From positions 1 through 64,000 of the forward strand of contig NZ_ANAH02000014.1 in the NCBI RefSeq assembly GCF_000335475.2: DNA of 64,000 nucleotides, written 5' to 3'. How positions within the stretch are numbered: the stretch's first letter is position 1; each line of letters begins with the position of its first letter. Positions 1 to 7,870 of the stretch are shown here, piece by piece. Under the pieces are notes generated by a model. That model saw only the letters and a program-made list of their open reading frames with translations. It made no database searches and had not been told where the DNA came from. Origin of the DNA: Cystobacter fuscus DSM 2262 (GTDB lineage Bacteria; Myxococcota; Myxococcia; Myxococcales; Myxococcaceae). Both the position numbers and the translations under genes were made by a program.

Positions 1-14
1 GGGGGGGGGGGGGG

Positions 15-35
15 CTGTACAAATATTCAGTACAG
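15..35. promoter_or_regulatory. Inverted repeat CTGTAC-N9-GTACAG
   Basis: Six-base perfect arms separated by nine bases, about 120 bp upstream of the first kinase gene. The AT-rich spacer stands out against GC-rich surroundings, which fits a repressor or activator site. It does not have the spacing of the E. coli LexA box. The protein that binds it is unknown. The 14 G residues before it are at the window edge. Confidence 0.3.
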
Positions 36-157
36 TCCTGCCCCGTGGACGGATTGACCGCCCCACCTCCCGCGGACAACCCGCGGATGGAAGAGACCCT
101 ACTCCAGGAGACCCCTCCTCCCGCAAGCCCGCCCGCCTGATCTCCGACGGGTGGAGG

Positions 158-2110
158 ATGCCCCACCCCCCGCCTCGCGGCTCCCAGGCTACAATGGCGC
201 ACCTCGCCATGGATTCTTCCCTCTCGAACTTCTCCGCGCCCGCCCCTCGTGCCCTCGGACGTTATGAGCTCGTCCAACTGCTCGGGCAGGGCGGCATGGG
301 GGAGGTCTTCCTGGCCAAGATCTCCGGCGCGGCGGGCTTCGAGAAGCCCTGTATCGTCAAGACCGTCCTGCCCGCCCTGCTCAAGGACCGGCAGTTCCTC
401 GATCGCTTCCACCATGAGGCCAAGGTGTTGGTGCACCTGGCGCACTCGTCCATCGCGCAGGTCTACGACATGGGCGAGGCCGAGGGCACCTACTACATGG
501 CGCTCGAGTACGTGGCCGGCGTGGATCTGGCCTATCTGCTGGAGCAGGCGCGCGCCCAGGGCAAGTCCATCCCCGTTCCGGTGGCGCTCTACCTCGGCCA
601 GCGCATCGCCGAGGGGCTCGGCTACGCCCACCGCAAGATGGGCCCGGACGGGGCGCCGTTGGGGATCGTCCACCGGGACGTGTCTCCCCACAACGTGATG
701 GTCTCGTACGAGGGCGAGGTGAAGGTCATCGACTTCGGCCTCGCCAAGAGCGCCGCGCGCAGCAAGTACACGCTGCCCGCCACCGTCATGGGCAAGCTCG
801 GCTACATGTCTCCCGAACAGGTCCGCGCCGAGTCGGTGGATCACCGCACCGATCTCTACTCGTGCGGCGTGGTGGTGTGGGAGCTGCTCGCGGGACGGCC
901 GCTCATCGCCCCTGGCACCGTGGGCGAGATGATGGCCGCCATGAACCAGCCCGCGGTGCCCTCGTTGAGCGAGCTGCGCGCGGACGTGGACCCCGCGCTC
1001 GACGCCGTGGTCCACCGCGCCCTGGCCCCCTCACCCGAGGAGCGCTATGCCCGCGCGGACGACTTCGCCCGTGCCCTCAACGAGCACTTCCTGCGCACTG
1101 GCTCCTCCGTCGGCGCCGAGGAGGTGGGCAACTTCGTGCGGGAGATCTGTCCCGAGGCTTTCGCCTCGCAGCGAGAGATCATCAGCCGACTCGCCACCGC
1201 CGCGAGCACCCGCCGCACCCCCTTGCCTCCGGCCGTCGTGTTGCCCATGAACACGGGGGTTCAGTTCGCACCGCCCGCGGACGGGGTCGCCTCTCAGACC
1301 CTCATGCCGATGACCCTGCCTCCCGCGCAGGGCTACGCGGACACCCTGATGCGGCCGAGCAGCACCCAAGTGCCCACCGTGGGGGCCTCTACCGAGGCGT
1401 TCCAGCTCCAGGGTCCCAGCCGCAAGGGGTGGCTGGTGGCGCTCTCCCTCGCGGCGCTCGGCCTGGTCGGAGCCTCGGCGGGTATCACCGCCGTCGTGAT
1501 GACGAACCAGGAGCAGCAGATCGTGGAGGCCCGGCCTCATCACCGACCGGAGCATCCTCCGTTCGGAGGGCCCCGTGAGCATCACGGACCCCTGGGATCT
1601 CGCTGGCCTCCGCCCGGTTCGTTCGAGCCGCCACCCCCCTCCGGTGGGCCTCCAGCCCAGGAGCCGGCGGCTCCCTCCGTGCCCGAGCGGAAGGTGGTCG
1701 TCGCGAAACCCTCCACGGCGGCTCCCTCCGTGCCCGAGCGGAAGGCGGCCGTCGCGAAACCCTCCACGGCGGCCCCCATCCCGAGCACCAAGGCCGAGCC
1801 GGCGGCACCCTCCAAACCGGCGGTGCCCGCCAAACCCCGGCAGTTGAGTGGACGCATCGCGATCAGGGGCGTCGCATTCATGAAGAAGATTGAACTCACC
1901 AACACGGACAGCCTCATCTGGAGCGATTGCATCCTCGTGGCCCGGGGCCGGGAGGTGTTCAAGCTCGGAGGAATGGCACCCGGGGGCTCGCGGGAGATCC
2001 TCCTGAGCGAGTTCGAGAAGGGCGAGCGCGAGGTACCCTTCGTGGGCAACAATCGCCTGGGCTTGTTCTGCGCCGAGGGTCAGCGGGAGTTCCCCGCCAA
2101 GCAACTGTGA
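158..2110 (+). CDS. Membrane-anchored Ser/Thr protein kinase
   Basis: A myxobacterial-type eukaryotic-like kinase. The kinase domain covers about residues 35-310, with glycine loop GQGGMGEV, lysine in CIVKTV, catalytic loop HRDVSPHN and DFGLAK; these are intact, so it should be active. A single membrane segment (WLVALSLAALGLVGASAG) lies near residue 430. It is followed by a proline-rich stretch with a duplicated unit containing APSVPERK, then a compact C-terminal domain of about 90 residues that I do not recognise, predicted to face the periplasm and possibly act as the sensor. The first ATG has a purine-rich GTGGAGG directly against it, too close for good initiation; ATGs at 194 or 209 also keep the whole kinase domain and may be the true start. 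It converges on the TonB receptor gene with only 3 bp between the stops. Confidence 0.92.
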   Translation: MPHPPPRGSQATMAHLAMDSSLSNFSAPAPRALGRYELVQLLGQGGMGEVFLAKISGAAGFEKPCIVKTVLPALLKDRQFLDRFHHEAKVLVHLAHSSIAQVYDMGEAEGTYYMALEYVAGVDLAYLLEQARAQGKSIPVPVALYLGQRIAEGLGYAHRKMGPDGAPLGIVHRDVSPHNVMVSYEGEVKVIDFGLAKSAARSKYTLPATVMGKLGYMSPEQVRAESVDHRTDLYSCGVVVWELLAGRPLIAPGTVGEMMAAMNQPAVPSLSELRADVDPALDAVVHRALAPSPEERYARADDFARALNEHFLRTGSSVGAEEVGNFVREICPEAFASQREIISRLATAASTRRTPLPPAVVLPMNTGVQFAPPADGVASQTLMPMTLPPAQGYADTLMRPSSTQVPTVGASTEAFQLQGPSRKGWLVALSLAALGLVGASAGITAVVMTNQEQQIVEARPHHRPEHPPFGGPREHHGPLGSRWPPPGSFEPPPPSGGPPAQEPAAPSVPERKVVVAKPSTAAPSVPERKAAVAKPSTAAPIPSTKAEPAAPSKPAVPAKPRQLSGRIAIRGVAFMKKIELTNTDSLIWSDCILVARGREVFKLGGMAPGGSREILLSEFEKGEREVPFVGNNRLGLFCAEGQREFPAKQL

Positions 2111-2113
2111 GCG

Positions 2114-4984
2114 TCAGAAGGAGCCGGAGATCTGGAGCGTGAAGGTACGCCCGTACTGGGGCACGGGCCCCGCGGCGCGCTCGTCTCCGAGTGCCAGGGC
2201 GTACTGGGTATCCAGCAGGTTGCGCACCCCGGCGAAGTAGCGCAGGTAGGGCAGCTCCCCGGACAGGCCCACGTCGAGTAGCAGCGCCTTGCCATACGCG
2301 GTGCCGTCGTCGCTCGGTCGTCCGCGAGCGCTCTGGTAGGTGGCCTGGGTGGCCAGGCGCAGGTTGCCATCGGCCAGGGGCAGCAGCAGCCGTCCCGACG
2401 CCAGGTGCGTCGGGGTGGCGCCGGCCTCCTCCTCGGCGGCATTGACCAGGGTGACGAAGGAGTAGTTCAGGTCCACGAGCATGAAGCGTCCCGGCTGCCA
2501 ACGCAGGCCCGCCTCGGCGCCAAAGGCGCTGGTCTCCCCGGGGCGGTTGACGAAGACGATGCAGGGCATGGAGCCGAGGGGGCCTCCCGTGCACTGGGGG
2601 GGTCCCGGCTGCTCGCTGAGCGCCACGAGGTGGCGGATCTTGTTGGCGTAGCCCGCCACGGTGAGGCGCAGTTCGTCCGTGAGGTTGTGCGCGTGCTCGA
2701 GTTCCAGGGTGGAGATGGTCTCGGGCTCGAGCGTGCCCGCGGCGATCTGGGTCCTGCCGTTGTCCTGATAGTCGAGCTCGAAAGGGGTGGGCGCCCGGAA
2801 GGCACTGCCCACCACCAGCTTGGTGAGGCCCCGCGCGTAGGGGCGTCCGATGAGGGCCAGGCGCGGCGTGAAGGGCAGCGTCTTCAGATTGTTGAAGTAG
2901 CGGTCCACGCGCAGGCCCGCGCTGAGGCTCAGCCGGGGATGCAACCGCCACTCGTCCAGGACATAGGCGGAGAAGTTGCCGCGGGGCTGGCTCAGCACGA
3001 GGCTCGAGCCCAGGGGGTCGACTTCCTGCTCCACGCGCAGCTGCGCCTGGCCTTCCAGGCCCAGCGTGAAGTGGTGGGTGTCGCGGAAGCGCAGGCGCAG
3101 CCGGGTCTCGGCGGACAGCCAGTCGGCGCGCGCGGCGTCGGTGTCGAGCCGCTCCCCGGCCAGAGTGGGCATCGAGTACATCCAGTAGCCCTGGTAGCGG
3201 CTGGCGTCATAGGCGCCGCGCAGCGACAGGTTCACCCGCTCGCCGAGCTGTTTGTCGTAGCGCACCTCGGCGAAGCCGCGGACGTCCTGGATCCGCGTGC
3301 CCGGGACCCCGAGCTCCGTGCCGAAGGGTCCCACGGGGCTCTCCTTGGTGCGGCCGTGCAACTGGGCGTGGAAGCTGAGGCCGCCCAGGCGCGCCCGGAG
3401 CGAGGCGGTGGCGGCGCGCTCCCCATCCAGGCCCACCACCGCGGGCAGGTCCTCGCCCAGCCGCGTCACCTCCGCGCCTCGCATCCCCACCCAGGCGCCG
3501 GACAGCAGGAACGAGCCGGGACCGGACTCCCACGCCGTGGTGACGCGCAGCCGGGTGGTGCCCAGCGCCCCCGCCCCGGCGGTGACCTCCACGTGCTGAT
3601 CCCCCCCCAGCGTGTCGCGCGGCACCACGTTGATGACGGCGAAGAAGGCGCCCGTGCCGTACAGGGCGCTGCCCGGGCCACGCACCACCTCGATGCGCTC
3701 CACCTCTTCCAGGTCCACCGCCAGGTCCCTCGCCACGTGGCCCTGGCCCGCCACCATGTCGTTGAGCGGGTGGCCGTCCCAGAGGGTGAGGATGCGGGTG
3801 TTGAAGTCACCCGGGGGAGCGAAGCCCCGCACCCCCAGGTAGGTATAGGTCCGGTCATCCGAGACGAAGATGCCGCGCACGGCCGCGAGCGCCTCGGCGA
3901 GCGTGGTGTAGCCAAAGGCGCGCAGCTCCTCCTGGGTGATGACGGTGGTGGAGGCGGGGGCCTCGTCCACGGACACCAGGTTCTTGGACGCGGCGCGCAC
4001 GGAGGGGGGCAGGTAGCGCAGCTCGGCGTGGATGCGCGTCTCCTGGTTGGCCACCACGTAGACGCCCTGGCGCATGGCGCTGAGGTTGGGGCTCTCCACC
4101 TCCAGGGTGTGCTCGCCGTGGGGGAGGGTGAGCACGGTGGGGGTGAAGCCCGCGGGGCGGCCATCCACGCGCACCGAGGCGTTGTCGCGGTTGGCGGTGA
4201 TGATGAGACGTCCCGTGGGCTCCTCGCGCGGGGCGAGCGCCACGCCCAGCGTCACCTCGTCATCGGCGGGTACGTCCACGAGCAACTGGGCCGGGACATG
4301 GCCGGGCGCGCTCACGTGGAGCACGTGCGGCCCCGGGGTGAAGCGCAAGTCCCCGGGCACCTGTCCGAGCACGGGGCCCTCCGGCGACGCGCGCACCTCG
4401 GCGCCCCCGGGCGTGCCCGACAGCCGCACCGTGCCGGTGATGAGCTCCAGCGTGAAGGCCTGGACCACCGCCTGGCCCCGCGTGAGCTGGATGGTCGCCT
4501 CGGCGCGGCGGTAGCCCTTCTTGTGCACCACCACCGTGTGGGCGCCGGGGGGCAGCGCGAGCGTCTGGGGCGACAGGCCCCGGCTGCCCAGATCCTCCCG
4601 GTCCACGAGCACCTCGGCGCCGGGCGGCTCGGTGGTGACACGCACCAGGGCCACCTTGGGACGCAGCCGCGTGAGCGAGTGGTTCACCTTGGTGGCGTCC
4701 GCCTCCGGGAGATCCTCCAGGGCCAGGTCGTGGTAGTAGCGGTAGGCCTCGTTGTAGCGGCCCAGGGCCTCGTAGCACCGGGCGATGTTGAAGAGGACGT
4801 TGCGGTTGGGCACCAGGCGGTAGCTGGCGAAGTAGGAGCGCAGCGCCTGGACATACTCACGCCGGGCATAGGCCTCGTTGCCCAGCTCGAACGCCACGTC
4901 CGCCTCGTCCGCGGTGTTGCCAGCCCATGCGCACGGCGGTCCGAACAGCAGCGACAGCAGGAGGCCGAGTCGGAACACGCGCAT
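2114..4984 (-). CDS. TonB-dependent receptor with N-terminal TPR and PEGA repeats
   Basis: Outer-membrane active-transport receptor. After a signal peptide (MRVFRLGLLLSLLFG, cleavage near AWA-GN) come TPR-like helices (about residues 25-105), three PEGA-like beta units (about 110-330; e.g. TEPPGAEVLVD and NRDNASVRVDG), then the plug (EVVRGPGSALYGTGAFFAVI) and a long beta barrel ending in the terminal Phe (LQISGSF) expected for BAM insertion. Ordinary receptors have only the plug and barrel, sometimes with an STN domain, so the periplasmic TPR/PEGA extension is unusual and may bind peptidoglycan or a partner protein. I chose ATG 4984 because GGAG sits six bases upstream; the longer ATG at 4996 has its Shine-Dalgarno-like bases directly against it. 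It lies just downstream of the HIT gene on the same strand, a probable two-gene operon. The substrate is unknown. Confidence 0.9.
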   Translation of the reverse strand: MRVFRLGLLLSLLFGPPCAWAGNTADEADVAFELGNEAYARREYVQALRSYFASYRLVPNRNVLFNIARCYEALGRYNEAYRYYHDLALEDLPEADATKVNHSLTRLRPKVALVRVTTEPPGAEVLVDREDLGSRGLSPQTLALPPGAHTVVVHKKGYRRAEATIQLTRGQAVVQAFTLELITGTVRLSGTPGGAEVRASPEGPVLGQVPGDLRFTPGPHVLHVSAPGHVPAQLLVDVPADDEVTLGVALAPREEPTGRLIITANRDNASVRVDGRPAGFTPTVLTLPHGEHTLEVESPNLSAMRQGVYVVANQETRIHAELRYLPPSVRAASKNLVSVDEAPASTTVITQEELRAFGYTTLAEALAAVRGIFVSDDRTYTYLGVRGFAPPGDFNTRILTLWDGHPLNDMVAGQGHVARDLAVDLEEVERIEVVRGPGSALYGTGAFFAVINVVPRDTLGGDQHVEVTAGAGALGTTRLRVTTAWESGPGSFLLSGAWVGMRGAEVTRLGEDLPAVVGLDGERAATASLRARLGGLSFHAQLHGRTKESPVGPFGTELGVPGTRIQDVRGFAEVRYDKQLGERVNLSLRGAYDASRYQGYWMYSMPTLAGERLDTDAARADWLSAETRLRLRFRDTHHFTLGLEGQAQLRVEQEVDPLGSSLVLSQPRGNFSAYVLDEWRLHPRLSLSAGLRVDRYFNNLKTLPFTPRLALIGRPYARGLTKLVVGSAFRAPTPFELDYQDNGRTQIAAGTLEPETISTLELEHAHNLTDELRLTVAGYANKIRHLVALSEQPGPPQCTGGPLGSMPCIVFVNRPGETSAFGAEAGLRWQPGRFMLVDLNYSFVTLVNAAEEEAGATPTHLASGRLLLPLADGNLRLATQATYQSARGRPSDDGTAYGKALLLDVGLSGELPYLRYFAGVRNLLDTQYALALGDERAAGPVPQYGRTFTLQISGSF

Positions 4985-5005
4985 GGGCGGCTCCATCCTC
5001 TCACA

Positions 5006-5449
5006 TCACAGGGCGGCGGCGAGGGCCCGCGCCGCGGCCTCCAGCTCCGCGTCCGGGCGGAAGTCGCCGGGGGCGGCGTCGAAGGCCCCCCGCCCCCACA
5101 GCCGTGCGGGCGTGTCCCGGTAGCGCGGCACCAGGTGCAGGTGGAAGTGGCGCAGCACGTCCCCGATGGCGAACGCATAGGCGTGCTCGGCGCCGAGCAC
5201 CTCGCGCTGCGCGCGCATCACCCGCGCGGCGAAGGGGCCCAGCTCCCGTGCCGCCTCCTCGTCCAGGTCGTACAGCGCGCGGGCATGGCGCACGCTGGTG
5301 AGCACCACCCAGCCGGGCAGGGGGCTCGGCCCCGCCAGCCCATGCAGCACCAGCCCGGCCGAGCGGGCGAGCACACCCCCCACGGGGTGGAGGCTGCCGC
5401 TCACGAGGGCACAGCCCCGGCAGGGGTCGTTCACGTCCACGTCACTCAT
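5006..5449 (-). CDS. HIT family nucleotide hydrolase/transferase
   Basis: Small protein (147 aa) with the histidine triad HFHLHLVPR near residue 110, the nucleotide-binding and catalytic site of HIT proteins (Hint/Fhit-like AMP-lysine or dinucleoside polyphosphate hydrolases). The N-terminal part (NDPCRGCALVSG) matches the CxxC-containing start seen in many HIT proteins. The ATG at 5449 is preferred over the upstream in-frame ATG at 5500 because a GGGG lies five bases before it and the conserved fold starts here. It is cytoplasmic, with no signal peptide. The TonB receptor gene follows after a short gap, so the two are probably co-transcribed. The promoter should lie in the 125-bp divergent gap before the lipoprotein gene. 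Confidence 0.85.
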   Translation of the reverse strand: MSDVDVNDPCRGCALVSGSLHPVGGVLARSAGLVLHGLAGPSPLPGWVVLTSVRHARALYDLDEEAARELGPFAARVMRAQREVLGAEHAYAFAIGDVLRHFHLHLVPRYRDTPARLWGRGAFDAAPGDFRPDAELEAAARALAAAL

Positions 5450-5574
5450 GGTGCCCCAGCCTATCAGGACGCCCATCCGCCGCCGTCCGCTTGACGTCAA
5501 TGGGCCCGGTCGGAGACTGTCTCGTTACCGCCACGCGCGGGCGAACTCCAAGCATTGCATTCCAAGGTGGACAG

Positions 5575-7224
5575 ATGAAGAAGCATTGGGCAGTCGTGTT
5601 GCCGCTCCTCGTGTTGGCGTGCGGACCCAAGGACGAGAATGGCGACGGCATCGCCGATGGCGTCCGCGATCCGGACTCCGTGTCGGTGGTGGCTCCGGCC
5701 AATCCGAAGGGCACCGTCTCCGGGCAGGTGCTCGATACCGCGATGCAGCCGCTCGCGGGCGCCTCGATCCGGCTGACCATCGGCAGCGACACCGCTGAAG
5801 GCAAGTACGTCGTCCAGACCGACGGCCTGGGCAACTTCATGATCAAGAACGTGCCGGCCGGCTCCACCGTCCTGGTGACCATCGCCAAGGAGGGCTACGC
5901 CACCCTGCGCGCCAGCGCCGTCGTGCCCTCCAGCGCGGGCAACATCCCCATCAACGACGGCAACGCGAGCCTCGGCCTCGTCATGCTCGCCAAGACCCAG
6001 AGCAAGGTGAGCTTCACGCTGCTCACGGACAAGGGCCAGCCCGCGGTGGGCGCCCAGGCGTTCCTCGAGGCCTATCCCGCCGGATTGATCTCCGCCGCGG
6101 GCACCACCGTCCAGGCCACCAGCACGGTCACCGCCACTCCCGCCGTGGCGGACGCCATGGGCGTCGTCACCTTCAACAACGTGCCCTCGCCCTCGGAGCT
6201 CACCCGCATCGGGACCCCGGTGACGGGGTCGACCACCCCCGATGGCACGGCGTCCTACCGTCTCTGGGTGGACCCGGTCGACGTGAACGGTGATGGCGTC
6301 ATCGACTCGGGTGGCTATGCCGCCCCCATCAGTGCCGCGGTGCTGCTCAAGTCGGGCTCGCAGATCATCACCCTGAACCCGGCGAAGAACAGCGGCGGCT
6401 CCACCACCTTCAGCCTGGTGGCCACCAACGTGCCCAGCCTCCAGCTGACGCCCGTGTCGCCCGCGGAGGCGAGGAAGCCCCTGCGCAACCTGCTGCGGCC
6501 CGGCGAGCCCATCGTCCTGGGCTTCAGCCAGCCCGTGGCGCGTGACTCGCTCATCGCCATCCTCACCAGCGAGTCCGGGCAGACCGCCATCGACCTGACC
6601 GTGACGCCCAACGAAACGGGCGACGTGTACATGCTCACCCCCGCGGCGAACAGCACCCTCGAGGGCCAGGAGTACAACCTCATCCTGCGCGCCACCTCGG
6701 CCTACTCCGGTGCCATGCAGACGTGGAAGGGCTACTTCGTCAGCGGCGACGTGAAGACCCCGCGCCCGCTGCAACTCGAGTCCGTCACCTTCAGGGACGG
6801 CGCCACCGGGACGGCGGGTGTCCTGGATCCGGGCGAGTGCATCATCCTCACCTTCAACCAGGTGGTGACCTCCACCTCCTTCCAGCTCGATGCCTTCCTG
6901 TTGAACGGGACGGACTCCAAGCCCGTCAAGCCCCAGCCGGCGCCCTACCCCAGCGGTGTGACGGCCTGCTTCGGCAGTGAGGGCACGAAGATTCCCATCG
7001 ACACGGTGAGCTTCCAGGCCACCCCGCGCTTCTACTTCACGTATGGCACGCCGGCCGAACCCAACCTGCCTCCCATCAACCCCAACAGCACCACGGCGCG
7101 CATCCGGGTGGATTTCAGCAAGTTCCAGCAGCAGGACTTCTCCCTGTACTACGAGACGGCGTGGGGCGCCCCCGTGCCCTCCACGACCGTGCTGGAGAAG
7201 GTGCTCACGCCGCCCGTGCGTTAA
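5575..7224 (+). CDS. Lipoprotein with carboxypeptidase-regulatory-like domain
   Basis: 549-residue predicted lipoprotein. The start at 5575 gives a textbook signal (MKKHWAVVLPLLVLACGPKD) with lipobox LVLAC, Cys15, and AAGGTGG five bases upstream; the longer frame upstream is not needed. It opens with a short acidic DENGDGIADG motif, then a carboxypeptidase regulatory-like/transthyretin-fold domain (about residues 40-115, containing GTVSGQVLD and KNVPAGSTV). The rest is beta-rich, repeat-poor and rich in Thr/Ser/Asn, as in many myxobacterial surface proteins. Calcium-like DVNGDGVIDSG occurs near residue 240. No enzymatic motif is seen, so a structural or adhesive role is only a guess. It is transcribed alone and followed by a strong hairpin. 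Confidence 0.82.
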   Translation: MKKHWAVVLPLLVLACGPKDENGDGIADGVRDPDSVSVVAPANPKGTVSGQVLDTAMQPLAGASIRLTIGSDTAEGKYVVQTDGLGNFMIKNVPAGSTVLVTIAKEGYATLRASAVVPSSAGNIPINDGNASLGLVMLAKTQSKVSFTLLTDKGQPAVGAQAFLEAYPAGLISAAGTTVQATSTVTATPAVADAMGVVTFNNVPSPSELTRIGTPVTGSTTPDGTASYRLWVDPVDVNGDGVIDSGGYAAPISAAVLLKSGSQIITLNPAKNSGGSTTFSLVATNVPSLQLTPVSPAEARKPLRNLLRPGEPIVLGFSQPVARDSLIAILTSESGQTAIDLTVTPNETGDVYMLTPAANSTLEGQEYNLILRATSAYSGAMQTWKGYFVSGDVKTPRPLQLESVTFRDGATGTAGVLDPGECIILTFNQVVTSTSFQLDAFLLNGTDSKPVKPQPAPYPSGVTACFGSEGTKIPIDTVSFQATPRFYFTYGTPAEPNLPPINPNSTTARIRVDFSKFQQQDFSLYYETAWGAPVPSTTVLEKVLTPPVR

Positions 7225-7241
7225 CCACGCGCCTGTCGCAC

Positions 7242-7276
7242 CGACCTCCGGGACACCCCCGGCAGCCCGGAGGTCG
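7242..7276 (+). terminator. Terminator-like hairpin after the lipoprotein gene
   Basis: An 11-bp perfect stem (CGACCTCCGGG / CCCGGAGGTCG) with a 13-base loop, 17 bp after the lipoprotein stop. No U-run follows, which is common in high-GC genomes, so it may be a weak intrinsic terminator or an mRNA-stabilising end. Confidence 0.6.
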
Positions 7277-7423
7277 TGAGTCACTCTCGTCGTTCGGGGA
7301 GTGTTCGCACGCCAACAGCCGGGGCGTGGCGGAGGCTCGACGAAACCCGGGGGGGACGAGCGCATCCGCGGGGGCGTGCATAGCATGGTGTGGCGTTCCC
7401 ACCTTGTACGAGGGCCCCGCGCC

Positions 7424-7831
7424 ATGACTGTACCCCTCACGCACCGCCAGCGGGTGCTCGTGGTCGATGACTTCGATGACGCCCGCGAGATGTACGCGGA
7501 GTACCTGGAATTCGTTGGGTTTCAGGTGGATGTGGCCCGCAATGGGGTGGAGGCGGTGGAGAAGGCCCAGGGCGCTCTCCCCGACATCATCCTCATGGAC
7601 CTGTCCCTGCCGGTGATGGATGGCTGGGAGGCCACGCGCCGGCTCAAGCAGGATCAACGCACCCGCAACATCCCCGTCATGGCGCTCAGCGGCCACGTGC
7701 TGGCCGGCAACGCCGAGCAGGCGCGCCAGGCGGGCGCGGACGAGTTCGTCGCCAAGCCGTGCCTCCCCCAGGATCTGGAGGACCGCATCCGCCGGATGCT
7801 CAAGCCGAGCAAGTCCAAGAACCAGCCCTGA
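7424..7831 (+). CDS. Single-domain response regulator
   Basis: A 135-aa stand-alone receiver (CheY-like) domain. It shows the acidic pair VVDDFDD, phospho-acceptor Asp in ILMDLSLPVMDGW, Ser in MALSGH and Lys in FVAKPC. There is no output domain, so it must work by protein-protein contact or phosphorelay. The upstream in-frame region was rejected; ATG 7424 has GAGGG ahead of it and starts just before the receiver fold. The kinase-STAND-FGE gene follows 40 bp downstream on the same strand, so the two may be co-transcribed and functionally linked. Confidence 0.9.
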   Translation: MTVPLTHRQRVLVVDDFDDAREMYAEYLEFVGFQVDVARNGVEAVEKAQGALPDIILMDLSLPVMDGWEATRRLKQDQRTRNIPVMALSGHVLAGNAEQARQAGADEFVAKPCLPQDLEDRIRRMLKPSKSKNQP

Positions 7832-7870
7832 TCCACCCGGCCCTCCCCTCGTCGTCCCCGAGGACAGTCC

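Noticed and set aside
1..14. Run of 14 G at the window start
   Set aside because: May be an assembly or sequence-edge artefact; no biology can be read from it.
2405..5494. 1029-codon open frame on the + strand
   Set aside because: Lies opposite the TonB receptor and HIT genes; the product is His/Gly/Arg-rich low-complexity sequence, an antisense shadow in high-GC DNA.
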